The translations under genes were made by a program, and so were the position numbers. DNA of 64,000 bases, from contig JAYQLX010000003.1 in the NCBI GenBank assembly GCA_038143435.1, positions 124,001 to 188,000 on the forward strand, written 5' to 3'. This DNA comes from UBA8337 sp038143435 (lineage in GTDB: Bacteria > Pseudomonadota > Alphaproteobacteria > RS24). Within the stretch, counting starts at the first letter, position 1; every line of letters begins with the position of its first letter. Below are positions 35,720 through 46,343 of the stretch, piece after piece. The notes below the pieces were generated by a model. That model did no database searches. It worked only from the letters and a program-made list of their open reading frames with translations, and was not told the origin of the DNA.

Positions 35720-35807
35720 GCGCTCCGAATTGATATTTTTCAGCCGCGCCCTGCGCCCCTCTTGGCAAATGGCCTGCGACCCCCATTTAAAGGGTAGGAG
35801 ATAAACC

Positions 35808-36762
35808 ATGTCGACAGCTTTTGAGCCGCCGCAAAATGAAACCCCGCCCGTCGCCGCCGCGGCGGGCGATAGCGTCGTCGATGTGACGAGCGAAAATTTC
35901 ATGGCCGAAGTGATTGAGGCTTCGCAAGCGCAGCTTGTGCTGCTTGATTTATGGGCCCCGTGGTGCGGCCCGTGCAAGCAATTGACCCCGGTTTTGGAAA
36001 AACTGGCGGCGCAATCCGATGGTGCGGTGCGGCTTGCCAAAATGAATATTGATGAGCATCCGGCGGTGGCGCAGCAATTGCAGGTGCAATCCATTCCCGG
36101 CCGTCTTTGCCTTTAAGGGCGGCCAGCCGGTGGACGGGTTTATGGGGGCGCTGCCGGAAAGCGAGGTTAAAAAATTCCTCGACAAGCATTTGGAGGAAGG
36201 CTTGGCTGCCTCGCCCGCCGAGGCCTTGATGGAAACCGCAGCCGAGGCATTGGCCGCCGGTCACACAAATGATGCGCTGGAATGTTATGCGGCGGCTTTG
36301 GCGCAAGAGCCCGATAATGTGGCAGCTCAGGCCGGTCTGGCGCAATGCCATTTGGCCCGGGGCGATAGCGCGGCGGCAGCCGCCATTTTGGACGCGGAGC
36401 CGCCGCATGATAATGATCCGGCTTTGGCCTCGGCGCGCGCGGCCGTCGCTTTGGCGCAAAAAATCGCCGAAAAAAACAGCGATGATGGGCGGAGAAGATG
36501 CGGATGCTGCCTTGCTGGCGGCGCCCTTGCGGCTGACCCGAAAATAATCATCAAGCGCGTTTTGATTTGGCGCTTGGCGCATCATGCGGCCGGGCGGCGC
36601 GAAGCGGCGCTGGATGCGCTATTGGACATTGTCGCGCGTCAGCGCGATTGGCATGAAGAGGCAGCACGCAAGCAATTGCTTGAATTCTTCGACGCTTATG
36701 GCGCGCAAGATGAATTGGTAATTGCCGCGCGCAAGCGGCTGTCCTCGCTTTTATTTAGCTGA
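35808..36762 (+). CDS. Thioredoxin/co-chaperone YbbN-like protein (several frameshifts)
   Basis: Thioredoxin domain fused to a helical TPR-type C-terminal half, as in YbbN (CnoX), a redox-active co-chaperone. The active site is DLWAPWCGPCKQLTPVLEKL; the domain continues AKMNIDEHPAVAQQLQVQSIP, then breaks near 36103 into AVFAFKGGQPVDGFMGALPE. TPR-like helices follow (ALAAGHTNDALECYAAALAQ; ALLDIVARQRDWHEEAARKQ). Extra breaks lie near 36487-36545 and 36575, where KMRML, LLAAPL and NHQARFDLAL are in different frames. The corrected product is about 315 residues. The N-terminus has a short Ala/Pro extension. Confidence 0.85.
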
Positions 36763-36776
36763 TAGGCTGGTGTTAT

Positions 36777-37442
36777 ATGTCTTTTGACCCTGAAACGATT
36801 AATGAATTGCCGCAAACCGTGCCGGTATTTCCGCTCGAAGGCGTATTGCTTTTGCCGCGCGGGCAATTGCCGCTGAATATTTTCGAGCCGCGCTATTTGC
36901 AAATGTTTGAAGATGCGTTGGCCAAAGGACGGCTTTTGGGCGTGGTGCAACCCTATGGCGATGAAAGCGGGGTCGAAGGTTTGCAAAAAGTCGGTTGCCT
37001 TGGTCGCATATCGTCTTTTTCCGAGACCGATGACGGGCGGATGATTGTCTCGCTGACCGGCGTGGCGCGCTTTGCCATTGCCGAAGAGTTGAACGTGCTG
37101 ACGCCCTATCGGCAAATCCGCGCCGATTATCGTCCCTATGAAAGCGATTTAATCGCCGATGTCGGCAGCATAGATGTCAATCGCGACGGCGTGCTTGACG
37201 TGTTGAGACGCTATCTTGATGCCAATGGCATGGAGGCCGATTGGCCTGCCATTGAGAGTTCGAACAATGAAGCTTTGGTCAATTCACTGTGCATTATCAG
37301 CCCCTATGGGGCGCAGGAAAAACAGGCCATGCTGGAGGCTGCGACGCTGGCCGAGCGGGCCGAAATCCTTATCGCGCTGACCGAAATGGTGCTGGCGCAA
37401 TTGGCGCAATCGGGCGGTGCCAATGATAATGCGGTGCAATAG
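36777..37442 (+). CDS. LON substrate-binding domain protein
   Basis: Stand-alone N-terminal domain of the Lon protease family, without ATPase or protease domain; function not established. The fold-defining stretches are TVPVFPLEGVLLLPRGQLPL followed by NIFEPRYLQMFEDALAKG and GCLGRISSFSETDDGRMIV. A helical C-terminal part ends LAERAEILIALTEMVLAQLA. The frame is intact at 221 residues. The position between the YbbN-like and Trm112-like genes is the common alphaproteobacterial arrangement. Confidence 0.92.
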   Translation: MSFDPETINELPQTVPVFPLEGVLLLPRGQLPLNIFEPRYLQMFEDALAKGRLLGVVQPYGDESGVEGLQKVGCLGRISSFSETDDGRMIVSLTGVARFAIAEELNVLTPYRQIRADYRPYESDLIADVGSIDVNRDGVLDVLRRYLDANGMEADWPAIESSNNEALVNSLCIISPYGAQEKQAMLEAATLAERAEILIALTEMVLAQLAQSGGANDNAVQ

Positions 37443-37450
37443 GGGTTGAT

Positions 37451-37637
37451 ATGAGCGAAAACGTAAAACTCGATCCGGCGCTTTTGGAGCTTTTGGTCTG
37501 TCCGGTCAGCCACGGGCCGCTTATCTTATGATGAAAAAGCCGGCGAATTGATTTCCAAAGAAGCCGGCCTCGCCTTTCCGGTGCGCGACGGCATTCCGAT
37601 TATGTTGACCGAAGAAGCGCGCAAGCTGGCCGATTAG
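37451..37637 (+). CDS. Trm112-like protein, UPF0434 (one apparent frameshift)
   Basis: Small zinc-ribbon-like protein related to Trm112, the activator of methyltransferases in eukaryotes and archaea. From ATG 37451 the sequence is LDPALLELLVCPVSHGPL; the frame then ends early. In another frame it continues SYDEKAGELISKEAGLAFP and PVRDGIPIMLTEEARKLAD to the stop at 37635-37637. One surplus base near 37518-37527 explains this. Product length is about 62 residues, normal. Only the first Cys pair position is present (single Cys), as in many bacterial members. Confidence 0.88.
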
Positions 37638-38971
37638 GCTTTTTCAAAATCGGCTTTCTCAAAACCGTGACCGCGCATCAGCCGCGGCAAATCATCATGG
37701 CTGATGCCGCCATTGGCCTGATTGCGAAAGCGCTTATTGAGGCGATTGCCGACCTTTTTTCCGACCGGTGATTCCGACCCATGGCCAATCCCAAACGCGC
37801 CACAGGGCGGGTCCATGTTTTGGCTTGGCCGGAAAATATTTCGGCCAGAATATGTGTGGTCGCGGCCATCACCCCGCCATCGGCGCGGCGCAGCTTTTGA
37901 TAGCTGTCGAGCGCGCCCGGCGCGTCAAAAGCCAAACCTAAGCGGCGCGCCTCATAAAGCGCTTCGGCCAATTGCGCCGCATCGCGCAAAGCGAGATTGA
38001 AACCCTGGCCGGCCAGCGGGTGGATGATATGCGCCGCCTCACCGACAAGGCACAGTTTTTCATCGACATAATGTTCGGCCAGCGCCAAGGCGAGGGGCTG
38101 CACGGCGCGCGCCGTTACGGGCGCAGCTGCACCGGCTTGCCCGTCGTCGCTTTATCAGCTCATAGGCCAATAGATTTTCGTCAATCTCGGCCAGCGCGGC
38201 GGCGCGCGCTTGCGGCACGCTCCATATCAGGGCGCGGCCATGCGGGTCGGGTAAGGGCAACAGGGCGAGCGGCCCGTCAGGGGTAAAAATTTGTATCGCC
38301 TGATTGCCGTGCGGCGTGTCGCCTTTGAGCGCACAGACCAATGCTCCGGCGCGATAATCATGGCGCAGCAGGGCTTGCTGCATGGTCGCGCCGCCAGCTT
38401 GCCGGGGCGCGCGCGCGCAATCAACCAAGAAGCGCCGCCATCATATTGCGACCTGCCATCGGCAAATTGCGCCTGGCCGGTGGTTTTGTCAAAGGCGGAG
38501 AGGGTGTCGCTTGGCGCTTTATTCGTTTTCCGCCAGCGCTCATCGCAGGCGTTTTCAATGGCGCGGTCAATGCGCGGCGCGGCATACAATATGCGCCAAA
38601 ACCGCAAGCGTTGTGGCATTATCGTCTTTTTGGCGGGCATCGGCAAAACCCAGCCCGAGACCGGCGGCGAAAGCCGTCTTGTCGCCAAATACCGCCATAT
38701 CGCAAATCGGCGCGCTCGGGCGGTCAAGTTTTTGCCAGACGCCCAGCGTTTCCAGCATGGTTTTGGCGGCCGGGCTCAAGGCCAAAACGCTTTGCCAGTC
38801 CGCCATTTGGGGGTTTTTTGATATTTCGGGTGTTTCACGGTCAGCCGTCTCGGCCTGCGGCGCATCGGCCAGAATGACCGGCAGCTGCGCAGCGGCCAGC
38901 GCCAAGCCGGTCATGCGCGCCGTGCTGCCCGTGCCATAAACGATAATCGGTCGATCTTGAGCGCCGCTCAT
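37634..38971 (-). CDS. UbiH/UbiF/Coq6-family FAD monooxygenase (four apparent frameshifts)
   Basis: Flavin hydroxylase of the ubiquinone-biosynthesis family; which ring position it would act on cannot be told. The N-terminal FAD site PIIVYGTGSTARMTGLALAA is unusual: the family normally has G-G-G-P-A-G. The second FAD motif is intact, KLCLVGEAAHIIHPLAGQGF followed by NLALRDAAQLAEALYEA. Frame breaks lie near 38583, 38425, 38145 and 37765; between them are ALIWSVPQARAAALAEI and RFRNQANGGISHDDLPRLM. Corrected length is about 445 residues. The stop overlaps the convergent Trm112-like stop. Confidence 0.82.
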
Positions 38972-39193
38972 GAAATGCCTCTTGCTTCTGCGCGTGGCTG
39001 ATGAGCGGCAAAGTGCCGTAAAAATGGCGGCGCGTCCAGTGTTGAGGCCGGCAGCGCGGTTTTGCCGCCATGAAACCGCGATTATTGCTTAAAAATTAGC
39101 CAGCAGAAGAACCCATGCCCAAAATTATAGCAATTTTTTTATTGGGCGGCGCGCGCAAGCTGCTGTGCCAGCGCCGCCGCCGCGTGCTTCATT

Positions 39194-39209
39194 TGGCACG
39201 TTTTTTGCA
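39194..39209 (+). promoter_or_regulatory. Sigma-54 promoter of amtB
   Basis: TGGCACG-TTTT-TTGCA matches the -24/-12 consensus exactly, with GG at 39195-39196 and GC at 39207-39208 ten bases apart. It lies 31 bp before the amtB ATG. This predicts nitrogen control by an NtrC-type activator; no obvious NtrC site was recognised in the 220 bp upstream. Confidence 0.85.
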
Positions 39210-39239
39210 TAAAACTAGGGAATTACCTAGGGGGTATCA

Positions 39240-40458
39240 ATGGAAAACAGTGCAATAGGCGGTGACGTCTTTTTTATTCTTATGGGCGCCATTTTGGTGT
39301 TCGCCATGCATGCCGGTTTTGCTTTTTTGGAAGTGGGCACGGTACGCAAGAAAAACCAAGTCAATGCAATGGTCAAAATCCTTTCCGATTTCGGCATGTC
39401 GACTTTGGCTTATTTCTTCATCGGCTATTCGGTCGCTTATGGTATGGACTTTTTGTCTTCCGCCGCAACGATTAGCGGCGATGGCGGCGATGAAGCTTAT
39501 GGCCCGCAAGGCCTGTCGCTGATTAAATTTTTCTTTCTGCTGACTTTTGCGGCGGCCATTCCGGCAATCATTTCCGGCGGCATTGCCGAGCGCGCCAAAT
39601 TCGGCACCCAGCTTTTGGCTTCCGGGGTCATTGTCGCTTTGGTCTATCCGTTTTTTGAAGGCATGATTTGGAACGGCAATTACGGTTTCCAAGCATGGCT
39701 CGAAGCCAGCTTCGGGGCCAGCTTTCCATGACTTTGCAGGCTCTGTCGTGGTGCATGGTGTCGGCGGCTGGATTGCCTTTTCGGCCGTCATTCTCTTGGG
39801 CGCGCGGCTCGGCCGTTATGGCCCGAAAGGGTCGGCCTTCCCCCCCAGCTCCATTCCGTGGCTGGCCCTTGGCAGCTGGCTTTTGTGCATTGGTTGGTTC
39901 GGCTTTAATGTAGTCAGTGCGCAATCGCTGGAAGGCGTGTCCGGCCTGGTTGCGGTCAATTCGCTAATGGCCATGGTCGGTGGCATTTTGGCCGCTTTAT
40001 TTGTCGGCAAAAACGATCCGGGCTTTGTCCATAATGGTGCTTTGGCCGGTCTGGTGGCCGTTTGCGCCGGCTCCGATGTCATGCATCCGGGCGGTTCCTT
40101 GGTCACCGGTGCGATTGCCGGTGTGTTGTTCGTCAAAATGTTCGTCTATTGCCAGGAAAAATTGCAAATTGATGATGTTTTGGGCGTTTGGCCGCTGCAC
40201 GGTCTGGCCGGTGCATGGGGCGGCATTGCTTGCGGTATTTTCGGCATGGAGGCGCTTGGCGGCCTCGGCGGCGTCAGCCTGATGTCACAAATCATCGGCA
40301 CGCTTGTCGGCTGCGGTTTTGCGGCCATTGCCGGCGCCATTGTCTATGGTGCGCTGAAGCAAAGCATCGGCATTCGGTTGAGCGAGGAAGAAGAGCAGCA
40401 AGGTGCTGATCTCTCCATTCACAAAATCGCGGCCAATCCGGAAACCGGCATCGGTTAA
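39240..40458 (+). CDS. amtB: Ammonium transporter (one apparent frameshift)
   Basis: Amt/MEP/Rh-family channel for ammonium uptake, with about 11 membrane helices. It starts MENSAIGGDVFFILMGAILV and carries FAFLEVGTVRKKNQVNAMVK and the helix SLIKFFFLLTFAAAIPAIIS. The twin pore histidines are in GSVVVHGVGGWIAF and GVWPLHGLAGAWGGI. At 39727-39728 one extra C breaks the frame: removing it restores GASFHDFAGSVVVHGVGG. Corrected length is about 405 residues. There is no PII (glnK) gene beside it, unlike the usual glnK-amtB pair. Confidence 0.94.
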
Positions 40459-40484
40459 TCCTCCTCCTCAGCCGAACCACGCGT

Positions 40485-40517
40485 CGCGCCGCTTTAGCCT
40501 TTGCTAAAAGCGGCGCG
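40485..40517 (+). terminator. Strong hairpin after amtB
   Basis: CGCGCCGCTTTAGC (40485-40498) pairs with GCTAAAAGCGGCGCG (40503-40517), a stem of 14 bp with one bulged A and a four-base loop. No T-run follows, so it may act as an RNA stabiliser or a Rho-independent-like stop of weak type. Confidence 0.55.
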
Positions 40518-40602
40518 GCTGCGCTAGTCTTCTAAAGGCTGATTCGTGAACGACCCGAGCGGGCCTATCGGCTGCGCTCGGGTCTTTCGTTTGGAGACCG
40601 AC

Positions 40603-41810
40603 ATGCAAAAAAGGGTTTTCGACACCCTGCCCGCTTCGCCCTTTGCGCGCCTGCGCGCCCTGTTGGATGATGTGACGCCGCGCCTCGCGCCGGTCTCTTT
40701 GGCTTTGGGCGAACCGCAACATGCGCCACCCGATTTCGTGCTGGAAGCGCTCAAGCAAAATCTCGATGATTATGGGCGCTACCCGCCGATTGGCGGCACG
40801 CCCGCTTGGCAGGCGGCAGTGCGCTCTTGGCTCAAGCGGCGCTTTCATATTGACAATGTGCTGGCCGAGGCGACGCAAATATTGCCGCTTAACGGCACGC
40901 GTGAAGGGTTGTTTCTGGCCGCGCAAATCGCGCCGCAAAAATAGCGGATGGGCTGATGGCCATGCCCGACCCGTTTTATCAAATTTATGCCAGCGCCGCC
41001 GTGGCGGCCGGGGCGCAGCCGCATTATCTCGCAGCCACGCGCGAAAATGGTTTTATCGCCCCGCTTGATGATTTGGGTGAGGATGCGCTGGCGCGCTTGC
41101 GTGCGCTTTATCTTTGCAATCCGGCCAATCCGCAAGGGGCGGTGGCCGATAAGGCTTATTTGGAAAAGGCGCTGGAATTGGCGCAGCATTATCATTTCAT
41201 CTTAATGGTCGATGAATGTTATGCCGAAATTTATGACCCTGATGGCGCGCCGCCGCCATCGATTTTGCAAATCATGCAGGAGAAAAAATTTGCCGATGCG
41301 CCGGTGCTGGCTTTTCACTCTTTGTCCAAACGCTCGAATTTGCCGGGGCTGAGAAGCGGTTTTGTCGCCGGCGGCAAAAGCGCCATGCGGGCGCTTTCCG
41401 ATTTGCGTCAAATTGCCGGCCCGCAATCTCCGCTGCCGGCACAAGCCGCCGCGGCTTTGGCCTGGGGTGATGACGCGCATATTGCCGACAATCGCCGCCT
41501 CTATGCCGAAAAATTTGACTTTGCCGAGACCGTATTTGCCGATGCCTATGATTTCGAGCGTCCGGCGGCAGGGTTTTTTCTCTGGCTCAATGTCGCCAAT
41601 GGCGAGGCCGCGGCGGCGCATTTATGGCGCGAACAAGGGGTGCGGGTTTTGCCGGGGGCTTATCTTTCGGCCCTTGAAAACGCGCCCCATGCCGCGCCCT
41701 ATATTCGCGTTGCGCTGGTCGCCGATATGGCGCAAACACAATCGGCTTTGCAGCGTTTAAAAACCGGGCTCGATGATTTTTCCAGCGCCAGCAAAGGGTC
41801 GGCGGCATGA
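40603..41810 (+). CDS. dapC: Aminotransferase, probable N-succinyldiaminopimelate aminotransferase (one frameshift)
   Basis: Class I/II PLP-dependent transaminase; the alphaproteobacterial dapC branch acts in lysine/diaminopimelate synthesis. N-terminus KRVFDTLPASPFARLRALLD and SLALGEPQHAPPDFVLEALK match it. Further motifs are LYLCNPANPQGAVADKAYL, LMVDECYAEIYDP and the PLP Lys in AFHSLSKRSNLPGLRSGF. The frame breaks at an A5 run (about 40937-40941): one more A restores KIADGLMAMPDPFYQIYAS. ATG 40603 has GGAG upstream. Its stop overlaps ftsK as ATGA. The specific substrate is inferred. Confidence 0.88.
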
Positions 41811-44158
41811 AGATGGCCGAGATATTATCACGCGCTTGCGCGTTTTGGTCGGCCATCTCTGGTTGCGCTTATCTGCCGCCATCAGCCTGCTCTTGGTGTT
41901 TGTTCTGGCGCTGGCCGTGCTCAGCTATGCGCCGCAAGACAGCAGCCTTAATAGCAGCGGCGGGACGGCGGTCGGCAATTGGCTGGGCATGCCCGGCGCG
42001 ATTGCGGCTGATATGGTGCTGCAGCTTTTCGGCCTCGCCGTCTGGTTGATGCTGTTGCCGCTCGGCGCGCGCGCGGCGCGGCAATTGACCGGCAGTGTTT
42101 TGGGCCATCCCCATTGGCGCTTCATCGCCGCCATTATGGCACCGCTTTTATGGCTTTGGCGCTGGCTTTGGGCGGGCGCCAAGTTGACCCGCTGGCGCCG
42201 ATACCGGGCGGCGCGCTGGGCGAGCTTGCTGGCCGATGGGGTTGAAACGGTGCTGGCGGCATTTTCATTGTTCATGTCGCCTCAAATTGAATTGACCGCC
42301 GCTTATGGCTTGGGCGGCTTGGCAGTTTTGGCTGCCTTGTTCGGCAGCGGCTTGGTGCGCTTATCGGGGCAAGCGGCATGGCGCGTTTTGCGCGGGGCGC
42401 GGCATTTGCGACACGGCCCGCGCGCCTATACGGCCTTGCGCGGCATGGTCGCAGCACTCCATCCAAACGCGCTCAGAAACTGGCTGCCTTTGCGCGCGGC
42501 CCAGCCGGGTGATGCGGCTGCCGCATTTGAGGCGGGCGATGATATTGATGCGGGCTTAACCGATAATGATGCATCAAGCGCCGGCCAAGTGCATGTGGCT
42601 GATAAAAAACCGGCCCCCAAAACGGGGCGGCGCGCCGCGCGCGAAGCGCAAGCCAGCCTCGCTTTTGACAAATCAACATATGAATTGCCGCCCTTGCGGC
42701 TTTTGACCGAGCATAAAAAACCGCGCCAGACGAGCAATCTCAGCAAAGATGCGCTGGAGGCCAATGCGCGCATGTTGGAAACGGTTTTGGCCGATTTCGG
42801 CATTAAGGGCACAATCGGGCAAGTGCGCCCGGGCGCTGTTGTCACACTATATGAATTGGAACCGGCGGCCGGTGTGCGCTCGTCGCGCGTGGTCGGTCTG
42901 GCCGATGATATTGCGCGCTCTATGAGCGCCGTCTCGGCGCGCGTTGCGCCGGTGCCGGGCTCCAATGTCATCGGCATTGAGCTGCCCAATCAGACGCGCG
43001 AATTGGTTTCTTTACGCGAGCTTTTAGGGTCCAGGGATTTTGAAAGCGGCAAGTCGAAATTGACAATGGCGCTGGGCAAAGATATTGGCGGCGCGCCGGT
43101 CATGTCGGACCTTGCGAAAATGCCGCATTTATTGGTCGCCGGCACCACCGGCTCGGGTAAATCAGTCGGCATTAACACAATGATATTGTCTTTGCTCTAT
43201 CGTCTGACGCCCGATCAATGTCGGCTTATTCTGGTTGACCCGAAAATGCTCGAATTATCGGTCTATGACGATATTCCGCATTTGCTGGCGCCGGTGGTGA
43301 CCGAGCCGAAAAAAGCCGTGGTCGCGCTTGAAATGGGTGGTGCAGGAAATGGAAAACCGCTACCGCAAAATGGCCAAAATCGGCGTGCGCAATATTGACG
43401 GCTTTAATGAGCGTATGCGCGATGCGCAAAGCGCCGGTGAAACCTTATCGCGGCGTGCGCAAACCGGCTTTGACCCGGAAAGCGGCGAGGCGATTTACGA
43501 AGATGAGATAATCGAAACGGAAATTTTACCCTTTATTGTTGTGGTGATTGACGAAATGGCCGATTTGATGATGGTGGCAGGGAAAGAAATTGAAGCCGCC
43601 GTGCAGCGGCTTGCGCAAATGGCGCGCGCTGCCGGCGTGCATCTTATTACGGCGACGCAGCGCCCGTCGGTCGATGTCATTACCGGCACCATTAAGGCCA
43701 ATTTCCCGAGCCGCATTTCCTTTCAAGTGACGTCGAAAATTGACAGTCGCACGGTTTTGGGCGAGCAGGGGGGCGAGCAATTATTGGGGCAGGGCGACAT
43801 GCTTTATATGGGCGGCGGCGGGCGCGTGCAGCGTGTGCATGGGCCGTTTGTTTCCGATGAAGAGGTCGAAAAAGTGGTCAGCTTTTTGAAAAAACAAGGA
43901 GTGCCGGAATATATTGAGCAAGTGACGCAAGAGCCTGAAGAAGCGCCCGATATGGAAGTCTCGAGCGGAGACGATCTTTATGACCAAGCGGTCGCCATTG
44001 TGACGCGCGACGGGCGCGCCTCGACCAGCTATGTTCAAAGGCGGCTGTCCATCGGCTATAACCGCGCCGCCCGATTGATTGAGCAAATGGAAGAACAAGG
44101 GGTTATCTCTCCGCCCAACCATGCCGGCAAGCGCGAAATTTTGGCAGGCAAACATTAA
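41807..44158 (+). CDS. ftsK: DNA translocase FtsK (two apparent frameshifts)
   Basis: Septal DNA pump that clears chromosome ends and activates XerCD recombination at dif. Four N-terminal membrane helices (for example ISLLLVFVLALAVLSYA and LQLFGLAVWLMLLPLGARA) precede a linker and the motor: Walker A LVAGTTGSGKSVGINTMIL, Walker B PFIVVVIDEMADLMMVAG. The C-terminal gamma domain is DDLYDQAVAIVTRDGRASTS and SYVQRRLSIGYNRAARLIEQ. A surplus G near 43330 splits the motor: without it the sequence reads VVALKWVVQEMENRYRKM. A second shift near 41832 joins MKMAEILS to the membrane domain. About 783 residues. Confidence 0.93.
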
Positions 44159-44811
44159 TGGGATTGCGCAAAGACAAATTTCAAAGCCCTGGCTTTGGTC
44201 GGGATGGCCTGATGGGCTTTATTGGGGCCCGATTATAACGCCGGCGGCCGCGCCGCTCGACGCGCAAGACGAGCCGTTTCTGGCGCGCATCAATCAGGCG
44301 CTGAAAGCTTTGCCGCCGATGAGCGGGCGCTTTGAACAAAAGCTGCCCAATGGCGGCCATGCGACGGGCAGCTATGCAATTGATTGGCCCGAGCCGATTG
44401 CGCTTCGCCTATGATGGCGATGGCGGCATTGTGACGGTGAAGGGTAAATTCGTTGCCGTGCAAGAACAGCCGGGCGGCGAGCCGAATTGGTTCCCCGTGG
44501 CGCTGACCCCTTTATCGGTTTTGCGCAATGCCATTGAGCAAGGCATTGTTGCCAATATGGTCATCGATTTGACGCTGCGCGAAAATAATTATTCCATCAC
44601 CTTGCAAGACCCGAGCGGTGAATTGCCGGGCACGGCGCAATTGTTTTTCACCCGCCATAGCGGCGCTGTCGAGGGCGACCGGCTTTATGCTTGGCGGCTG
44701 ACCGATGTGCAAAATCTGGTGACATTGGTGCGCCTGTCGGAAATCATCACTCATGAAAAACTGGCGGCCAGCCATTTTGAAATTATCCAAATTGAAGAGG
44801 ATGATTATTAA
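44158..44811 (+). CDS. lolA: LolA-family outer-membrane lipoprotein carrier (frameshifted)
   Basis: Periplasmic carrier that ferries lipoproteins from LolCDE to the outer membrane. The mature part begins INQALKALPPMSGRFEQKLP with NGGHATGSYAIDWPEP, then a shift near 44395-44402 leads into FAYDGDGGIVTVKGKFVAVQ, LTPLSVLRNAIEQGIVANMV and DLTLRENNYSITLQDPSGEL. The signal peptide region (44158-44250) has the hydrophobic KALALVGMA in yet another frame, so at least one more indel exists there. The start ATG overlaps the ftsK stop as TAATG; ftsK-lolA-xthA is a standard alphaproteobacterial order. Confidence 0.82.
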
Positions 44812-44814
44812 GTC

Positions 44815-45448
44815 ATGCGTGAGCCCCCCCAAAATGGCGATGATTGGCAGGCCAGCGCCGAGAGCCTGTTGGCGCTGGAGGCGGAAATTCCGCTTTTGTC
44901 TGCCTTGCGCGAATTTACCGAACGCGCCGCGCGCGCGCGTTGGTTTGCCGAATTGGGCGAGCCGATTGACGGCGAGACGGCGCATTTGGCGCGCCTTTAT
45001 TTGGACGCTCTGGGATTCCCCGATGCCGAACCGCTGCCGGTTTTGAGTTGGGATGATGCGCTCGACGCGGCAGAAAGCGGCGATTTGAACAGTGAGGGCT
45101 GGGAAGCCGAAGAGCAATTGCGCGCGGCGTTGACCGACCGCGTCTTGGAGGGCGTATCGGAAGACGGGCTTGGCGTTATGCTGGCGCATTTATCGGCCGC
45201 TTTGGCCGAGCCCTTTGGCGGAAATGGCCGATGAAGCGCTGATGATGGCCGATGAGCCGCCCGACGCCATTCGCGATTTGGCTGTCGGGGCGGCACAGCA
45301 GGCGGCTTTTGGCGGCGCTTTGGCGCTGGCGGCGGCGGCGCTTGAAATGGCCGAGGCGGATGATCAGCAGGCCGGCGAGGAAGCGCTGGAGCACCCGCTT
45401 TTGCTACGTTACAGGCTTTTGAACTGGGCCGCTGGCCATTGGCCTTAA
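44815..45448 (+). CDS. Conserved-looking hypothetical protein (one frameshift)
   Basis: Not recognised. Starting at ATG 44815, 3 bp after lolA, it encodes an acidic, helical soluble protein with no signal peptide or membrane segment. The first part contains ALREFTERAARARWFAELGE and TAHLARLYLDALGFPDAEP. Near 45214 the frame shifts, and the second part, LAEMADEALMMADEPPDAIR followed by an Ala-rich helix and EEALEHPLLLRYRLLNWAAG, runs to 45448. Together about 210 residues. The sequence is typical of the local codon use. Its tight position suggests it is in the dapC-ftsK-lolA operon. Confidence 0.6.
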
Positions 45449-45498
45449 GCGGGCGCAGCCTCAATTTATTTTAACTTATGCGCTTGGGAGGCAATGCG

Positions 45499-46312
45499 AT
45501 GCGGATTGTCTCATGGAACATTAATTCGGTGCGCTTGCGCGAAAATCTGGTGCTCAAGCTGATGAAAAAGCTCGACCCGGATATTATCTGCCTGCAGGAA
45601 ACCAAATGCCCGAATGATCAATTTCCTGAAAAAGCCTTTGCCAAAGCGGGCTTCAGCCATATCGCCAAAAACGGCATTAAGGGCTATCACGGCGTCGCCA
45701 CTTTGTCGAAACATGACATCATTGCCAGTGACATTGTCGATTATTGCGGCAAGGGCGACGGGCGCCATATCGCGGTGACGGTGCAGGCGGGTAAAAAGGC
45801 CAAGCCGGTCACCGTGCATAATTTCTATGTGCCGGCCGGCGGCGATGAACCCGACCCCGATATCAATGAAAAATTTGCCCATAAGCTGGCTTTTTTGGGT
45901 GAGATGCAGAACCGCTTTTAAAAAGCTGAAAAAGCAAGGAAAAGCGGCTGGTCAAGTGCTGCTGGGCGACCTGAATATCGCCCCCGGTGAGCATGATGTA
46001 TGGTCGTCAAAACAGCTTAAAAATGTGGTCAGCCATACGGCAGTGGAAATTGCCGAATTGGCGAAAGTGCAGGCGGCGGCGCAATGGGATGATGTGGCGC
46101 GCCGCTTTGTGCCGCCTGAAGAGAAACTTTATAGCTGGTGGAGCTATCGGGCGCGCGATTGGGCCGCCTCCGATCGCGGCCGTCGTCTCGACCATATTTG
46201 GGTGACGCCGGATTTATCGCCTGCCGTGTCGGATTATGGCGTGCTGCGCGCGGCGCGCGGCTGGGAGCGCCCCTCCGACCATGCGCCGCTATGGATTGAT
46301 TTAAAGACCTAA
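45499..46312 (+). CDS. xthA: Exodeoxyribonuclease III (one apparent frameshift)
   Basis: AP endonuclease/3'-5' exonuclease of base-excision repair. Conserved blocks: IVSWNINSVRLRENLVLKLM, DIICLQETKCPNDQFPEKA with the metal-binding Glu, VHNFYVPAGGDEPDPD, LLGDLNIAPGEHDVW with catalytic Asp/Asn, DRGRRLDHIWVTPDL and the terminal His in ERPSDHAPLWIDLK. A T4 run at 45917-45920 has one T too many; removing it restores RFKKLKKQGKAAGQVLL. ATG 45499 has GGGAGG upstream, so the earlier ATG 45478 is not used. About 270 residues. Confidence 0.93.
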
Positions 46313-46343
46313 TTCCCCCACACTGAGATGAGGGAGGCGCATT

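Noticed and set aside
38831..38846. Half parS (TGTTTCACG) inside the flavin hydroxylase gene
   Set aside because: The right arm is not palindromic (GTCAGCC), so ParB binding is unlikely.
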